Positions 18,609-27,160 of a DNA stretch of 64,000 bases are shown here, piece by piece. Within the stretch, counting starts at the first letter, position 1; each line of letters starts with the position of its first letter. A program made the position numbers and the translations under genes. The notes under the pieces were generated by a model. It worked only from the letters and a program-made list of their open reading frames with translations. It ran no database searches and was not told where the DNA came from. Origin of the DNA: Rhodobacter sp. 24-YEA-8 (GTDB lineage Bacteria; Pseudomonadota; Alphaproteobacteria; Rhodobacterales; Rhodobacteraceae); contig NZ_FNSK01000001.1 of assembly GCF_900105075.1 (NCBI RefSeq), forward strand, positions 2,555,001 to 2,619,000, written 5' to 3'.

Positions 18609-19516
18609 CAGGTTTTCTTTCCGTAAACTGAGCGGTAATGGTCGAGCGCGATCTCAAACCGCGCGAGGTTTTCTTCGGTATAAGCCGGGTAATCGGTGCC
18701 GGGCGCGTTCAGATACAGCTCGGACGCCATGCTCCACATCGCCTCACGCAAAAGGCTGGCGCATTGCATCGCGGCCATAGCGCGCAGCAACTCGCGCGAC
18801 GGCGTCTCGCCGAAATAGGCGCGCAGCAGCGTGTTCGTCTCTGTCGCCGAAAAGCCCGCATTCGACGACACGCCGGCAAGGTCGAACATCGCGGTCGAGA
18901 ACCCGGCATATTCGAAATCAATCAGCCAGAGCCGGTTGCCATCATCGAGGAAATTCGCCGGAAGCAGGTCATTATGGCTGAAAATGATCGGCAGCGGGAT
19001 CTGCGCTTCCTCCAGCTCATCGGCCAAAGCGAGGTAACGCGGCAGATCGGCCAGTTTGCGACTGCCGCCCGTCCGCAAGGTACGGGCATAATCGCGGATC
19101 ACATGGAAGGGCCAGAAGATGAATCCCGGCCCTGAGACATGGCGCCCCATCTCACGATGGAAATCGCGGATCAGCCGCGCCACGCCGTCGATATTGCCGC
19201 GCACGTCACCCGCGTTGAACGTATGCGCGCTCAGGTGGCGGCTGACCATGACCCCCGGCCCGGCGAATTCTACCGCCGGAGCGAAACCGGCGGCTTCGGC
19301 GGCGCGGGCGGTCATGATCTCGCGCTCGCGGATCACGTGGTGGAACGGATAATCCTTGCCAAAGCGCACCACATGGCCGCCCTGCGCATCGCGCACCAGC
19401 CAGCTTTCATTGCTGATGCCGCCCAGAAGCGGCGCGATGCTGATTTCCCCCTGCCAGAGCGGCAGCGCTCCGATGATCGCCGCCTTCTCTGGCGGAACTC
19501 TTGTCTCTCCGGTCAT
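18608..19516 (-). CDS. Choline/ethanolamine kinase-like phosphotransferase
   Basis: 302 residues of the APH/choline-kinase fold. The catalytic loop reads FSHNDLLPANFL and the metal-binding segment LWLIDFEYAG, both as in LicA/choline kinases. The ATG at 19516 has an AGGGGGG ribosome site; the longer frame to 19585 would run into the operator. The neighbourhood (EutH downstream, demethylating oxidoreductase overlapping) points to an amino-alcohol as substrate, most simply ethanolamine, an N-methylated form, or choline. The true substrate remains untested. Confidence 0.85.
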   Translation of the reverse strand: MTGETRVPPEKAAIIGALPLWQGEISIAPLLGGISNESWLVRDAQGGHVVRFGKDYPFHHVIREREIMTARAAEAAGFAPAVEFAGPGVMVSRHLSAHTFNAGDVRGNIDGVARLIRDFHREMGRHVSGPGFIFWPFHVIRDYARTLRTGGSRKLADLPRYLALADELEEAQIPLPIIFSHNDLLPANFLDDGNRLWLIDFEYAGFSTAMFDLAGVSSNAGFSATETNTLLRAYFGETPSRELLRAMAAMQCASLLREAMWSMASELYLNAPGTDYPAYTEENLARFEIALDHYRSVYGKKT

Positions 19517-19593
19517 ATGCCCCCCTGCAGTCTGTCGCCGCATCTTGGTGTAAGACTGGCGGTGGCTTCGGGATTGCGTCAACAAAAATGTGG

Positions 19594-19638
19594 ATTTATG
19601 ACCGACTATGGCCGATATCTGTGGAAACGGTCATAAAT
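19594..19638. promoter_or_regulatory. 45-bp DeoR-type operator between divergent genes
   Basis: Perfect 11-base arms ATTTATGACCG (19594-19604) and CGGTCATAAAT (19628-19638) are 23 bases apart. A further ACGGTCA copy occurs at 19658-19664, just before the DeoR ribosome site. The arrangement lies between the kinase-like gene and the DeoR gene and would let one repressor control both. Confidence 0.75.
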
Positions 19639-19680
19639 TCGCGCGCCAGATGCGCAAACGGTCACGAGGTCAGGGCTTTC

Positions 19681-20442
19681 ATGGATCACTCTCCGCGTCA
19701 CGGCCAGATCCTCGCGATGCTGTCGGACCAGGGAACGGTTGGAATCAACGAACTTGCAGCGCGGCTGCGTGTCTCGGCCGAGACCATTCGTCGCGACGTG
19801 AAGAGCCTGGCCGCGCAGGGCGAAATCGTGCGGATGCATGGGATGGTCGGGCTGGCCTCGACGCTGCGCGAGGCCCCCTTCGAGCGCCGGATGCGCGAAA
19901 ACCGCGCGGCGAAAGACATCATCGTGCGCCGTGCCGCCGCCACGATCCGCGACGGGGATTCGGTGATGCTTGATACCGGCACGACGACGAGCCTGCTGGC
20001 ACGCGCGCTTTTGCAGCATCATCAGCTGGTGGTGGTGACGAATTCTTCAGACATTGCCCGCACACTGGCCACGGTGAATGGCAACCAGGTCTATATGGCG
20101 GGCGGCAGGCTGCGGAGCGACAGTGGTGCGTCCTTCGGGGTCTCGGCGATAGATTTTGTCAGCCGGTTCAGCGTTGATCATGCGGTGATTTCGGCCGGGG
20201 CGATGGATGCCCTGACCGGGGTGATGGATTACGATCTGGAGGAGGCGGAATTCGCCCTCGCCATGCTGCGCTGCGGCCGCAGACGGGTGGTGGTGACGGA
20301 TGCGACGAAATTCGGAGTGCAGGGCCTGGTCCAGGTCTGCGGCTTTGACGCGATTGACGAGGTGATCTGCGACCTGCCACCGCCCCCGGACCTCGAGGCC
20401 GCGCTGCAGGCCGAAGGCGTGCTGATCCGCGCCAGCGACTGA
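19681..20442 (+). CDS. DeoR-family transcriptional repressor
   Basis: 253 residues: N-terminal DeoR helix-turn-helix (VGINELAARLRVSAETIRRD, about residues 20-39) and a C-terminal DeoR sensor domain with the phospho-ligand loop LDTGTTTSLLARAL. Members usually sense a phosphorylated intermediate; a kinase encoded divergently could produce that signal. The start at 19681 was chosen because the HTH begins about 20 residues later as in the family and a GAGGTCAGG site precedes it; longer frames cross the operator. Confidence 0.9.
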   Translation: MDHSPRHGQILAMLSDQGTVGINELAARLRVSAETIRRDVKSLAAQGEIVRMHGMVGLASTLREAPFERRMRENRAAKDIIVRRAAATIRDGDSVMLDTGTTTSLLARALLQHHQLVVVTNSSDIARTLATVNGNQVYMAGGRLRSDSGASFGVSAIDFVSRFSVDHAVISAGAMDALTGVMDYDLEEAEFALAMLRCGRRRVVVTDATKFGVQGLVQVCGFDAIDEVICDLPPPPDLEAALQAEGVLIRASD

Positions 20443-20457
20443 ACCGGCGCAGCACCC

Positions 20458-21645
20458 TCAGTCTCCCAGGAACTCGCGCCAGCGCCGGATCAGGTAATTA
20501 TGTTCAGGCATGATGGTCGACCAGACGGCGATACGGGCAACACGGCCCTGATAGCTGCCGCCTTCACGCCGCTCGCCGCGCCGGACCACGATCTGCCCGT
20601 CACTGCCCGCGAGATCTTCGCAGGCAGGCTCGCCTGCATACCAGAAGGCCCATTCGGCCGGCGTCAGCGTGTCGCGCAGCGGCTGGACCACCGACATGTA
20701 ATAGCCCTGCCGCGCCATGATCGCCCCGGGAACACCGTCGAGCCACCAGTTCAGCCATGCATATGCCATGTCGAGCCGTTCGCCCGACAGCGCCGCCGAA
20801 AGGCAAAGTCCGGAATGCCAGCCGCGATAGCCCTCGACCGGCGCCGCATAATGCAGATCGCGCCCCATGGCCCGCATCGCGTAATAGGCCGGCGACCACA
20901 AAGCCGAAATCACCGGCCCGCCACCACTGCCCTGAGGCGTCATCAGCCGCACCGCATCATCGGATGTCGCCCAGAAGCGCGTAAAATGTCCCGACCGGCG
21001 CAGGGGCATTAGCACAGCGAAAAGAGCGTCGATCTCTTCGATGGTCAGATCGCCCGGATCGGCAATGTCGACCAGCCCCGCCGCCCGCGCAGCCAGCGCA
21101 AGTTCTACCACACTTGCGGCCGGATCGGCGGCGAGGGCTGCGCGCCCATGCCAGCGCCCATCGAGAAGCCAGGCCCAGCTTTCCGGTTCTCCCGCGTGGC
21201 GAAGCGCCGGCATTTCCGGTGTCCAGACAAAGCTGTCGACGTTGTAAGTTGTTGGCAACATGGATATTTGCGGCGCAGCTCCCGGCTGCGGCGTCGCGGC
21301 AAGGCTGCGATCAGATTGCGCATAAAGAAGGCTTCCGGGCCAAGTCCCGGGTTGGCGCCCATCGGCGCCGGGGCGCGTTCCTGCAATGGTCACCTCATCC
21401 CACCGCGCGAGCCGCGTCGTGTCGATCGGGCGGATCGAAGCCGCCGTCCATAAAAGATCCAGCGAATGGAACCACTGGTCATAAACATCGAAGCTTTCGG
21501 GCGCCATCACGCCGCGGCGCTGACAATCGAGCCCGTCCAGCACCTCGAACTGAATGCCGAACGGCAAATCTGCCGCCGCCCGCGCGCACAGTTCAGGCGT
21601 CAGGGTAGCAGGTGTTCCGATCACGCGCAGCACGGTGTCCGTCAT
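20458..21645 (-). CDS. Solute-binding-protein paralogue without a signal peptide
   Basis: 395 residues related along their length to the exported binding protein at 22959: for example EGYRGWHSGLCL versus EGYRGWGLGMGL, YLNWYLSG matched by WLNWWLDG, and IARQGYYSSV matched by MARQGYYMSV. Yet the N-terminus (MTDTVLRVIGTPATL) starts straight into the first strand, with no Sec, Tat or lipoprotein signal. It begins inside the GntR stop codon (ATGA), so it is made together with that regulator. A cytoplasmic, ligand-binding sensor or co-regulator is a reasonable inference; an alternative is a pseudo-paralogue that lost its export signal. Its convergent neighbour, the DeoR gene, ends 15 bases away. Confidence 0.8.
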   Translation of the reverse strand: MTDTVLRVIGTPATLTPELCARAAADLPFGIQFEVLDGLDCQRRGVMAPESFDVYDQWFHSLDLLWTAASIRPIDTTRLARWDEVTIAGTRPGADGRQPGTWPGSLLYAQSDRSLAATPQPGAAPQISMLPTTYNVDSFVWTPEMPALRHAGEPESWAWLLDGRWHGRAALAADPAASVVELALAARAAGLVDIADPGDLTIEEIDALFAVLMPLRRSGHFTRFWATSDDAVRLMTPQGSGGGPVISALWSPAYYAMRAMGRDLHYAAPVEGYRGWHSGLCLSAALSGERLDMAYAWLNWWLDGVPGAIMARQGYYMSVVQPLRDTLTPAEWAFWYAGEPACEDLAGSDGQIVVRRGERREGGSYQGRVARIAVWSTIMPEHNYLIRRWREFLGD

Positions 21646-22691
21646 ATTCCCCCCTGATGTGCCGGAATCAGCCAGGCCACCCGGCGCGGCGGCGGCAGGA
21701 GCGACAGCACGCGGAGCCGCGCAAGGGTAAGCCGCCCGATCCGCAACAAATGGCTGCGCATCAGGACCTGCGCCGCCTCGGCTTCGTCCCGGCCCAGATG
21801 ATGCAGGATCCGCGCGTAATCAAGCAATGCGGCCAGGTCATCGGTCAGCGGGAAGTGGTGACGGAAAAGATGCGGCACCACCAGCGAGATCTGATTGCGT
21901 CGGATCGAGGCCAGCAGTCGCGAATTCCGCAGCCCGGCAAACATCTCCTGAAACATCGCCTGGTCGATCTGATCCAGCGCCTGGGGGTCCACCTGCGGGA
22001 AGACGCGGATCAGTGCCGCGACCTGCGTCTCGAGCCCCGCGAGCCAGGCCCGGTCAAGGCCCGGCAACACCTGGACCAGCGCCGCCGGCTCCATCAGCGC
22101 CCGCATTTCCAACGTTTCGCGCAGGTCGCGCGCGGTCATCTGGCCGACGATCCAATGCGACTTGCTGTCCTTGTCGACCAGGCGCCGGTCCATCAGCCGC
22201 CAGAGCACCTCGCGCGCGACGGTCCGGCTGACATTGAAATGGTCGCCAAGCGCCGCCTCCTGAATACGCCAGGAGCCGAAAGGCATGGCGGCGGTGATTT
22301 CCTCGCGCACCTCGTCGAAAATCCGCTCCCAGGAAGGCGAGCGGTCGATTTCCTCCGGCTCGCCGGTGAGAATCTGGTGGAGCTGGCGCAGCGGCAGCTG
22401 CACCGGCTCCGCCTGGCCAACCTTAAACCCCTGACCGCCGGCCTCAAAGATCAGCCCGGCCTCGGCCAGGAGCGCCAGCGCACGGCGCACCGGAGCCCGG
22501 CTGACCCCGAGCTGCCCGGCAACTGGCGCTTCTTTCAGCACCGTCCCGGGCGGCAGCTCGCCGCTGCTGATTTTGCGGAACAGAAGGTCGCGAATCGAGA
22601 CATAGAGAAAGGCCGGACGTGACCCCGCCGCCGCCATCGACATCGCCGGGCGGTCGATCAGCTGGGCAGATTCGGTGATGTTCTGGCTCAT
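21642..22691 (-). CDS. GntR/FadR-type regulator with two winged-helix domains
   Basis: About 349 residues. A first GntR winged helix (residues about 25-90, GVSRAPVRRALALLAEAGLI) is followed by a second (residues about 120-185, FNVSRTVAREVLWRLMDRRL), then an FCD-like helical ligand domain with TLEMRALMEPAAL. The usual family has one DNA-binding domain. ATG 22691 was taken; ATG 22712 adds seven residues and is possible, while the frame further up to 22841 lacks a ribosome site and crosses the promoter region. Divergent from the ABC operon starting at 22959, it should control that operon. Confidence 0.85.
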   Translation of the reverse strand: MSQNITESAQLIDRPAMSMAAAGSRPAFLYVSIRDLLFRKISSGELPPGTVLKEAPVAGQLGVSRAPVRRALALLAEAGLIFEAGGQGFKVGQAEPVQLPLRQLHQILTGEPEEIDRSPSWERIFDEVREEITAAMPFGSWRIQEAALGDHFNVSRTVAREVLWRLMDRRLVDKDSKSHWIVGQMTARDLRETLEMRALMEPAALVQVLPGLDRAWLAGLETQVAALIRVFPQVDPQALDQIDQAMFQEMFAGLRNSRLLASIRRNQISLVVPHLFRHHFPLTDDLAALLDYARILHHLGRDEAEAAQVLMRSHLLRIGRLTLARLRVLSLLPPPRRVAWLIPAHQGGI

Positions 22692-22712
22692 CCGTCCGAT
22701 CTTTCTGTCCAT

Positions 22713-22958
22713 CGCATACAAAGGCCGCACATATCCCGACAAACACTGGGAAACCTGCCCGAAAAACCGGCAGTTCGGGCGCCTGACCGGAAGTATGCGG
22801 CCACGCCTAACATCTTTCCAGATAAAAATTGTGCATTGCATCCTAAGAACACTTTGCTAGCGTACTTGTCAGAGTGATATCCGCTCCGGATAGTTCGCAT
22901 CAGCGCCTGACCGGTCAGAAGACCCGGCAGGCCACCTCCAGCAACAGGGAGAATGACC
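22713..22958. promoter_or_regulatory. Divergent promoter region of the GntR pair and the ABC operon
   Basis: About 250 bases. Toward the ABC operon TTGCAT (22836-22841) and TAGCGT (22858-22863), 16 bases apart, form a possible sigma-70-type promoter. A small hyphenated palindrome TGCATTGCA (22832-22840) overlaps it and may be an operator. A GGGAG ribosome site at 22947-22951 serves the binding-protein gene. Promoter placement is tentative. Confidence 0.35.
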
Positions 22959-24248
22959 ATGACGACCAGCAAGAAACCGGGCCTCAGCCGCCGGGGCTTT
23001 ATGAAAGCCTCAGCCGCCGGAGCCGGCGCGGCAGTAGGTTCGGGGATTCTCGGCGCGCCGATGATCTGGGCCCAGACAATCAAAGACATCACGCTCAACC
23101 AGGTGGGCCCCTCTTATTCGGTGATCGCCGATATCTGCGAAAAGGCCTCGGCCGATCTCGGGTTCAAAATCGTGCCGCAAACCGCTGACAGCACCTCACT
23201 GATGGCCAAGGTGGTGAACCAACCCGAGACCATCGACATTGCCGATCTGGAATTCTGGGCGATGCAGAAGGTCTGGCGCTCGGGCCAGCTGCAGCCGGTC
23301 GAAGTGGCGAAGATCGCGAAATGGGGCGACATCACGCCGGTGATGAAGGACGGCAAGAATTTCGACGGATCCGCCCAGTCGATGCAGGGCACCACGCCGG
23401 TCAAGGTGATGTATACCGGCGGCCCGGGCGACACCGCCTTTTCTGCCAGCCCGACCGAGTTCGCCACCACGATGCCGACCATCTTCAATGCCGACACGGT
23501 CGGCATCCGGCCAGACCTGATCGGGCGCCCGGTGGAAAGCTGGGGCGAGCTGTTCAACCCGGAATTCAAGGGCAAGACCGCGCTGGTGAACATCCCGCAG
23601 ATCGGCATCATGGACGCCGCCATGGCGATGGAGGCTCTGGGCGAGCTGACCTATGGCGACAAGGGCAACATGACGAAGGAAGAGATCGACACCACGATCA
23701 ACCGCCTGATCGAGCTGAAGAAAGCCGGTCAGTTCCGGGCCTTCTGGTCGACCTTTGACGAATCCGTCAACCTGATGGCGGGTGGCGAGGTGGTGATCCA
23801 GTCGATGTGGTCGCCCGCCGTGACGGCGGTGAAATCGCGCGGCACTGCCTGCGTCTATCAGGGGCTGAAAGAGGGCTATCGCGGCTGGGGCCTCGGCATG
23901 GGGCTGATGAACCACCTCGAAGGCATCAAACTTGAAGCCGCCTATGAATATCTGAACTGGTATCTCTCGGGCTGGCAGGGCGCGTTCATCGCGCGGCAGG
24001 GCTATTATTCCTCGGTGCCGACCACGGCAAAGGAACAGCTGACCGAGAATGAATGGGGCTATTGGTATGAAGGCCAGGCCGCGAAAGAGGACATCCTCGA
24101 TCCTTACGGCGCGGTGATGGACAAGGCGGGCGCTGTGCGTGATGGCGGCTCGTTCGAGGCCCGCATGGGCAATGTCGCCTGCTGGAACACTGTGATGGAT
24201 GAAGAGCGCTACATGGTGCAGCGCTGGAACGAATTCGTCTCGGCCTGA
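22959..24248 (+). CDS. ABC transporter solute-binding protein (PotD-like), Tat signal
   Basis: 429 residues. The N-terminus has a twin-arginine export signal (LSRRGFMKASAAGAGAAVG) with likely cleavage after IWAQ, followed by a type II periplasmic binding fold of the polyamine/opine group. Two ATG codons are close, 22953 and 22959; the second is 7 bases from the GGGAG site and was preferred. It begins an operon with two permeases and an ATPase. The ligand is not evident; the downstream hydrolase suggests an imide, ureide or amide rather than a polyamine. A stem-loop right after the gene should raise its expression relative to the permeases. Confidence 0.9.
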   Translation: MTTSKKPGLSRRGFMKASAAGAGAAVGSGILGAPMIWAQTIKDITLNQVGPSYSVIADICEKASADLGFKIVPQTADSTSLMAKVVNQPETIDIADLEFWAMQKVWRSGQLQPVEVAKIAKWGDITPVMKDGKNFDGSAQSMQGTTPVKVMYTGGPGDTAFSASPTEFATTMPTIFNADTVGIRPDLIGRPVESWGELFNPEFKGKTALVNIPQIGIMDAAMAMEALGELTYGDKGNMTKEEIDTTINRLIELKKAGQFRAFWSTFDESVNLMAGGEVVIQSMWSPAVTAVKSRGTACVYQGLKEGYRGWGLGMGLMNHLEGIKLEAAYEYLNWYLSGWQGAFIARQGYYSSVPTTAKEQLTENEWGYWYEGQAAKEDILDPYGAVMDKAGAVRDGGSFEARMGNVACWNTVMDEERYMVQRWNEFVSA

Positions 24249-24256
24249 TCCAATTT

Positions 24257-24279
24257 CCGGCGGGGTCGCGCCCCGCCGG
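24257..24279 (+). terminator. Stem-loop between binding-protein and permease genes
   Basis: Perfect arms CCGGCGGGG and CCCCGCCGG around 5 bases, without a T-run, in the 51-base gap. Such intercistronic stems after binding-protein genes stabilise the upstream message or partly stop transcription, giving excess binding protein over membrane subunits. Confidence 0.6.
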
Positions 24280-24299
24280 CACTCTCACGAGGTTAATCA

Positions 24300-25172
24300 A
24301 TGTCGCGTTCTTCCGGGCGGTCTTCGCCGCTGACGCCCTATCTCCAGGTCGCGCCGCTGGCGCTGATCATGCTGGCGATGGTGGGCATTCCGCTGATCAC
24401 CGTGTTGCTTTTAAGCTTCTGGCAAACCGATGGCATCACGATCTACCCGGAATTCACCTGGGACAACTACGCGCAGGTGCTGACCTCGCCGGTCACGCTG
24501 ACACTGTTTCTGAACACGCTGAAATACGCCGCGCTGACCCTGATCGCGACCATGCTGATCGGCTTCACCTGTTCGTATTTTCTGGTGTTCCATGTGCGGA
24601 ACCTGAAATGGCAGATCGGGCTGTTTTTGCTCTGCACCATTCCGTTCTGGACATCGAACGTCATCCGCATGGTGTCCTGGATCCCGTTTCTGGGCCGCGA
24701 GGGCGTCTTCAACCAGGCGCTGATATCAGCCGGGGTGATCGATCAACCGCTTGATATCCTGCTTTATTCCGACTTCGCGGTGGTCCTGACCTATATCCAT
24801 CTCTTCACCCTTTTCATGATCGTGCCGATCTTCAACTCGATGGCCAAGATCAACCCGAACCTGATCGAAGCCGCCCGCGATGCCGGCGCCTCGGGCTGGC
24901 AGATCCTCTGGACGGTGATCGTGCCGCTGTCTCGCACCGGGATCGCACTTGGCTCGATCTTTGTCGTCACGCTGGTGATGGGCGATTTCTTCGTCGTCCG
25001 TGTCATGAGCGGCGGGCAAAGCGCATCGGTCGTCTCGGCGATGAAGAACCAGATCGACCAGTTGTTCTACCCGGAAGCTGCCGCGATGGCGGTTCTGCTG
25101 ATCGTGGTCGTGTTGCTGATGGTCTCGGCGATCCTGAGGATCGTCGATATCCGCTCTGAACTGGCGAAGTGA
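24300..25172 (+). CDS. ABC transporter permease (PotB-like)
   Basis: 290 residues with six predicted membrane helices, the first near residues 17-40. The cytoplasmic EAA loop (IEAARDAGASGWQILWTVIV) that docks on the ATPase is near residue 190. It forms the translocation channel with the next permease. An acgaggttaatca stretch gives a GAGG ribosome site at good distance. Confidence 0.92.
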   Translation: MSRSSGRSSPLTPYLQVAPLALIMLAMVGIPLITVLLLSFWQTDGITIYPEFTWDNYAQVLTSPVTLTLFLNTLKYAALTLIATMLIGFTCSYFLVFHVRNLKWQIGLFLLCTIPFWTSNVIRMVSWIPFLGREGVFNQALISAGVIDQPLDILLYSDFAVVLTYIHLFTLFMIVPIFNSMAKINPNLIEAARDAGASGWQILWTVIVPLSRTGIALGSIFVVTLVMGDFFVVRVMSGGQSASVVSAMKNQIDQLFYPEAAAMAVLLIVVVLLMVSAILRIVDIRSELAK

Positions 25173-25179
25173 GGGTGTA

Positions 25180-26007
25180 ATGTCACAGGCAACCCAAAAA
25201 CGCGGGCTCGGATTTTACCTGCTGGCGGCGTTTTTCGCGCTTTTCGTAATCTTTCTTTACGGCCCGATGCTGGTGATCTTCATCCTCAGCTTCCAAGGGC
25301 CAACGGGCGGGCTGACCTTCCCGTTGCGCGGCGTCTCGACCCATTGGTTCAACGACCTCTGGACCTCAACGCGCTATGGCGATCTTGGCGGCGCCTTCCG
25401 GCGGTCGATGGTTCTGGGCGCGATGTCTCTGGCCATTACCGCAATCGTCTGCCTTTTCGCCGGGCTCGCCTTTCGCAAGCGCTTCATCGGTGCAGGGCCG
25501 CTGTTTTACCTGGCGATCACCAGCCTCGTGGTGCCGGGGATCCTGCTCGGCCTCGGGATTTCGCAACTGTTCCAGCTGCTTGGCTTTAGGTTGAACTGGT
25601 GGCTTTCGGGCCTAGGCGCGCATCTGAGCTGGACGCTGCCTTTTGGCCTTTTGATCATGTTCGCGGTTCTGAACCGGTTTGACGGCTCCTGGGAAGAGGC
25701 CGCCCGCGATGCCGGCGCTACCCCCTGGCAGACGCTGCGCTATGTGACCGTGCCGATCCTGTTCCCCGGTCTGATCGCCGTGGCACTGTTCGGCTTTACC
25801 CTGTCTTACGATGAAATGCCGCGCTCACTGTTGACGGTAGGCGGCAGGAATACCCTGCCCATCGAGATCTCAAATATGACGACGAATGTGACCACACCCG
25901 CGCTTTACGCGATCGGCACCGTGACTTCGGTGCTCAGCTTCGCCGTCATCGCACTGGCCTTCGCCGGCATCGCCCTAATCCAGAAACGCCGTGCCCGCGC
26001 GAAGTGA
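25180..26007 (+). CDS. ABC transporter permease (PotC-like)
   Basis: 275 residues and six predicted membrane helices; the EAA loop reads WEEAARDAGATPWQTLRYV around residue 170-190. Starts 7 bases after the previous stop, so the two channel subunits are co-translated. PotC-type partner of the upstream permease. Confidence 0.92.
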   Translation: MSQATQKRGLGFYLLAAFFALFVIFLYGPMLVIFILSFQGPTGGLTFPLRGVSTHWFNDLWTSTRYGDLGGAFRRSMVLGAMSLAITAIVCLFAGLAFRKRFIGAGPLFYLAITSLVVPGILLGLGISQLFQLLGFRLNWWLSGLGAHLSWTLPFGLLIMFAVLNRFDGSWEEAARDAGATPWQTLRYVTVPILFPGLIAVALFGFTLSYDEMPRSLLTVGGRNTLPIEISNMTTNVTTPALYAIGTVTSVLSFAVIALAFAGIALIQKRRARAK

Positions 26008-26018
26008 GGAAACTGACT

Positions 26019-27134
26019 ATGTCTGATGTAAGCCGTATTGATATCAAGGGCGTAACCAAGCTTTACGGGTCGGTGAAGGCGGTCAACAACGTCGATCTGG
26101 TGATCGAGGGCGGGTCTTACTGCTGCATGATCGGCCCCTCTGGCTGTGGCAAGACCACACTTTTGCGGATGATTGCCGGGCACGAGACCCCCTCCTCCGG
26201 CAATATTTCTATCGGCGGGCAGGACGTCACCCATGCGAAAACCGGCAGCCGCGGCACGGCGCTGATGTTCCAGAATTACGCCCTCTTCCCGCATCTTTCG
26301 CTGACCGACAACGTCGCCTTCTCGCTGCGCGTGAAAGGCGAGGCAACCGAAGCCCGTCGCCTCAAGGCGCGTGAGATGCTGGACCGCGTACAACTGGGCC
26401 ACCTCGCGGACCGCCTGCCCTCGGAACTGTCTGGCGGACAGCAACAGCGGGTGGCACTGGCGCGCGCCCTGATCACCAATCCAAAGGTCCTCCTGCTGGA
26501 TGAGCCGCTGTCTGCACTTGACGAATTCCTGCGCCTGCGGATGCGGGTTGAACTGAAGCGCCTGCAAAACGAGCTTGGGATCACCTTCATCCATGTCACC
26601 CATACCCAGCCAGAAGCCATCGCGCTGGCCGATCAGGTCGTCGTCATGGATCACGGGCTGATCGAACAGGCCGCCTCACCGCGCGACATCTATAACCGCC
26701 CGCACAGCCCCTATGTGGCCCGGTTTATGGGCGGCCAGAATGTGCTGGCAGGCAAGGTCGAAAGCACCTCAGGCGATTCGGCAAGCGTCATCACCGCGGA
26801 TGGGCACCGCTATGACCTGCCCTCCGCGCCCGGAGTGACCCCGGGCGCAGAAATTCGTTTCTCAGTCCGCCGCGACCGTATTCACCTCTCGCCCGATACC
26901 CCCGCAAGAAACGGGCTTACCGGCAAGGTCATCAACACCGAATACCAGGGCACTTTCGTCAAAGTCGCCCTCGATACGGGATCGCGCGAAGAATTCATCA
27001 TCTACCTGCCCGATGAAGCCTGGTTCGCACGGCCCATCACGGTCGGCGAGACCATCCATGCCAGTTGGGAGCCCACCGCAAGCCACCATCTGAAAGGCAC
27101 GAACAATTCCGCCGGAGCGCCTCTGGAAGACTGA
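26019..27134 (+). CDS. ABC transporter ATP-binding protein (PotA-like)
   Basis: 371 residues. Walker A is GPSGCGKTT (39-47), the signature LSGGQQQRVALARAL, Walker B LLLDEPLSALDE and the switch His in VTHTQPEA. A C-terminal TOBE domain follows (about 280-355), as in PotA/FbpC/MalK-type importers. ATG 26019 has a GAGGA site 8 bases away; a GTG at 26004 in the same frame is less likely. It powers the importer formed with the three preceding genes. Confidence 0.93.
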   Translation: MSDVSRIDIKGVTKLYGSVKAVNNVDLVIEGGSYCCMIGPSGCGKTTLLRMIAGHETPSSGNISIGGQDVTHAKTGSRGTALMFQNYALFPHLSLTDNVAFSLRVKGEATEARRLKAREMLDRVQLGHLADRLPSELSGGQQQRVALARALITNPKVLLLDEPLSALDEFLRLRMRVELKRLQNELGITFIHVTHTQPEAIALADQVVVMDHGLIEQAASPRDIYNRPHSPYVARFMGGQNVLAGKVESTSGDSASVITADGHRYDLPSAPGVTPGAEIRFSVRRDRIHLSPDTPARNGLTGKVINTEYQGTFVKVALDTGSREEFIIYLPDEAWFARPITVGETIHASWEPTASHHLKGTNNSAGAPLED

Positions 27135-27160
27135 GGCAAATCCGTTAACAGGAGGATAAC

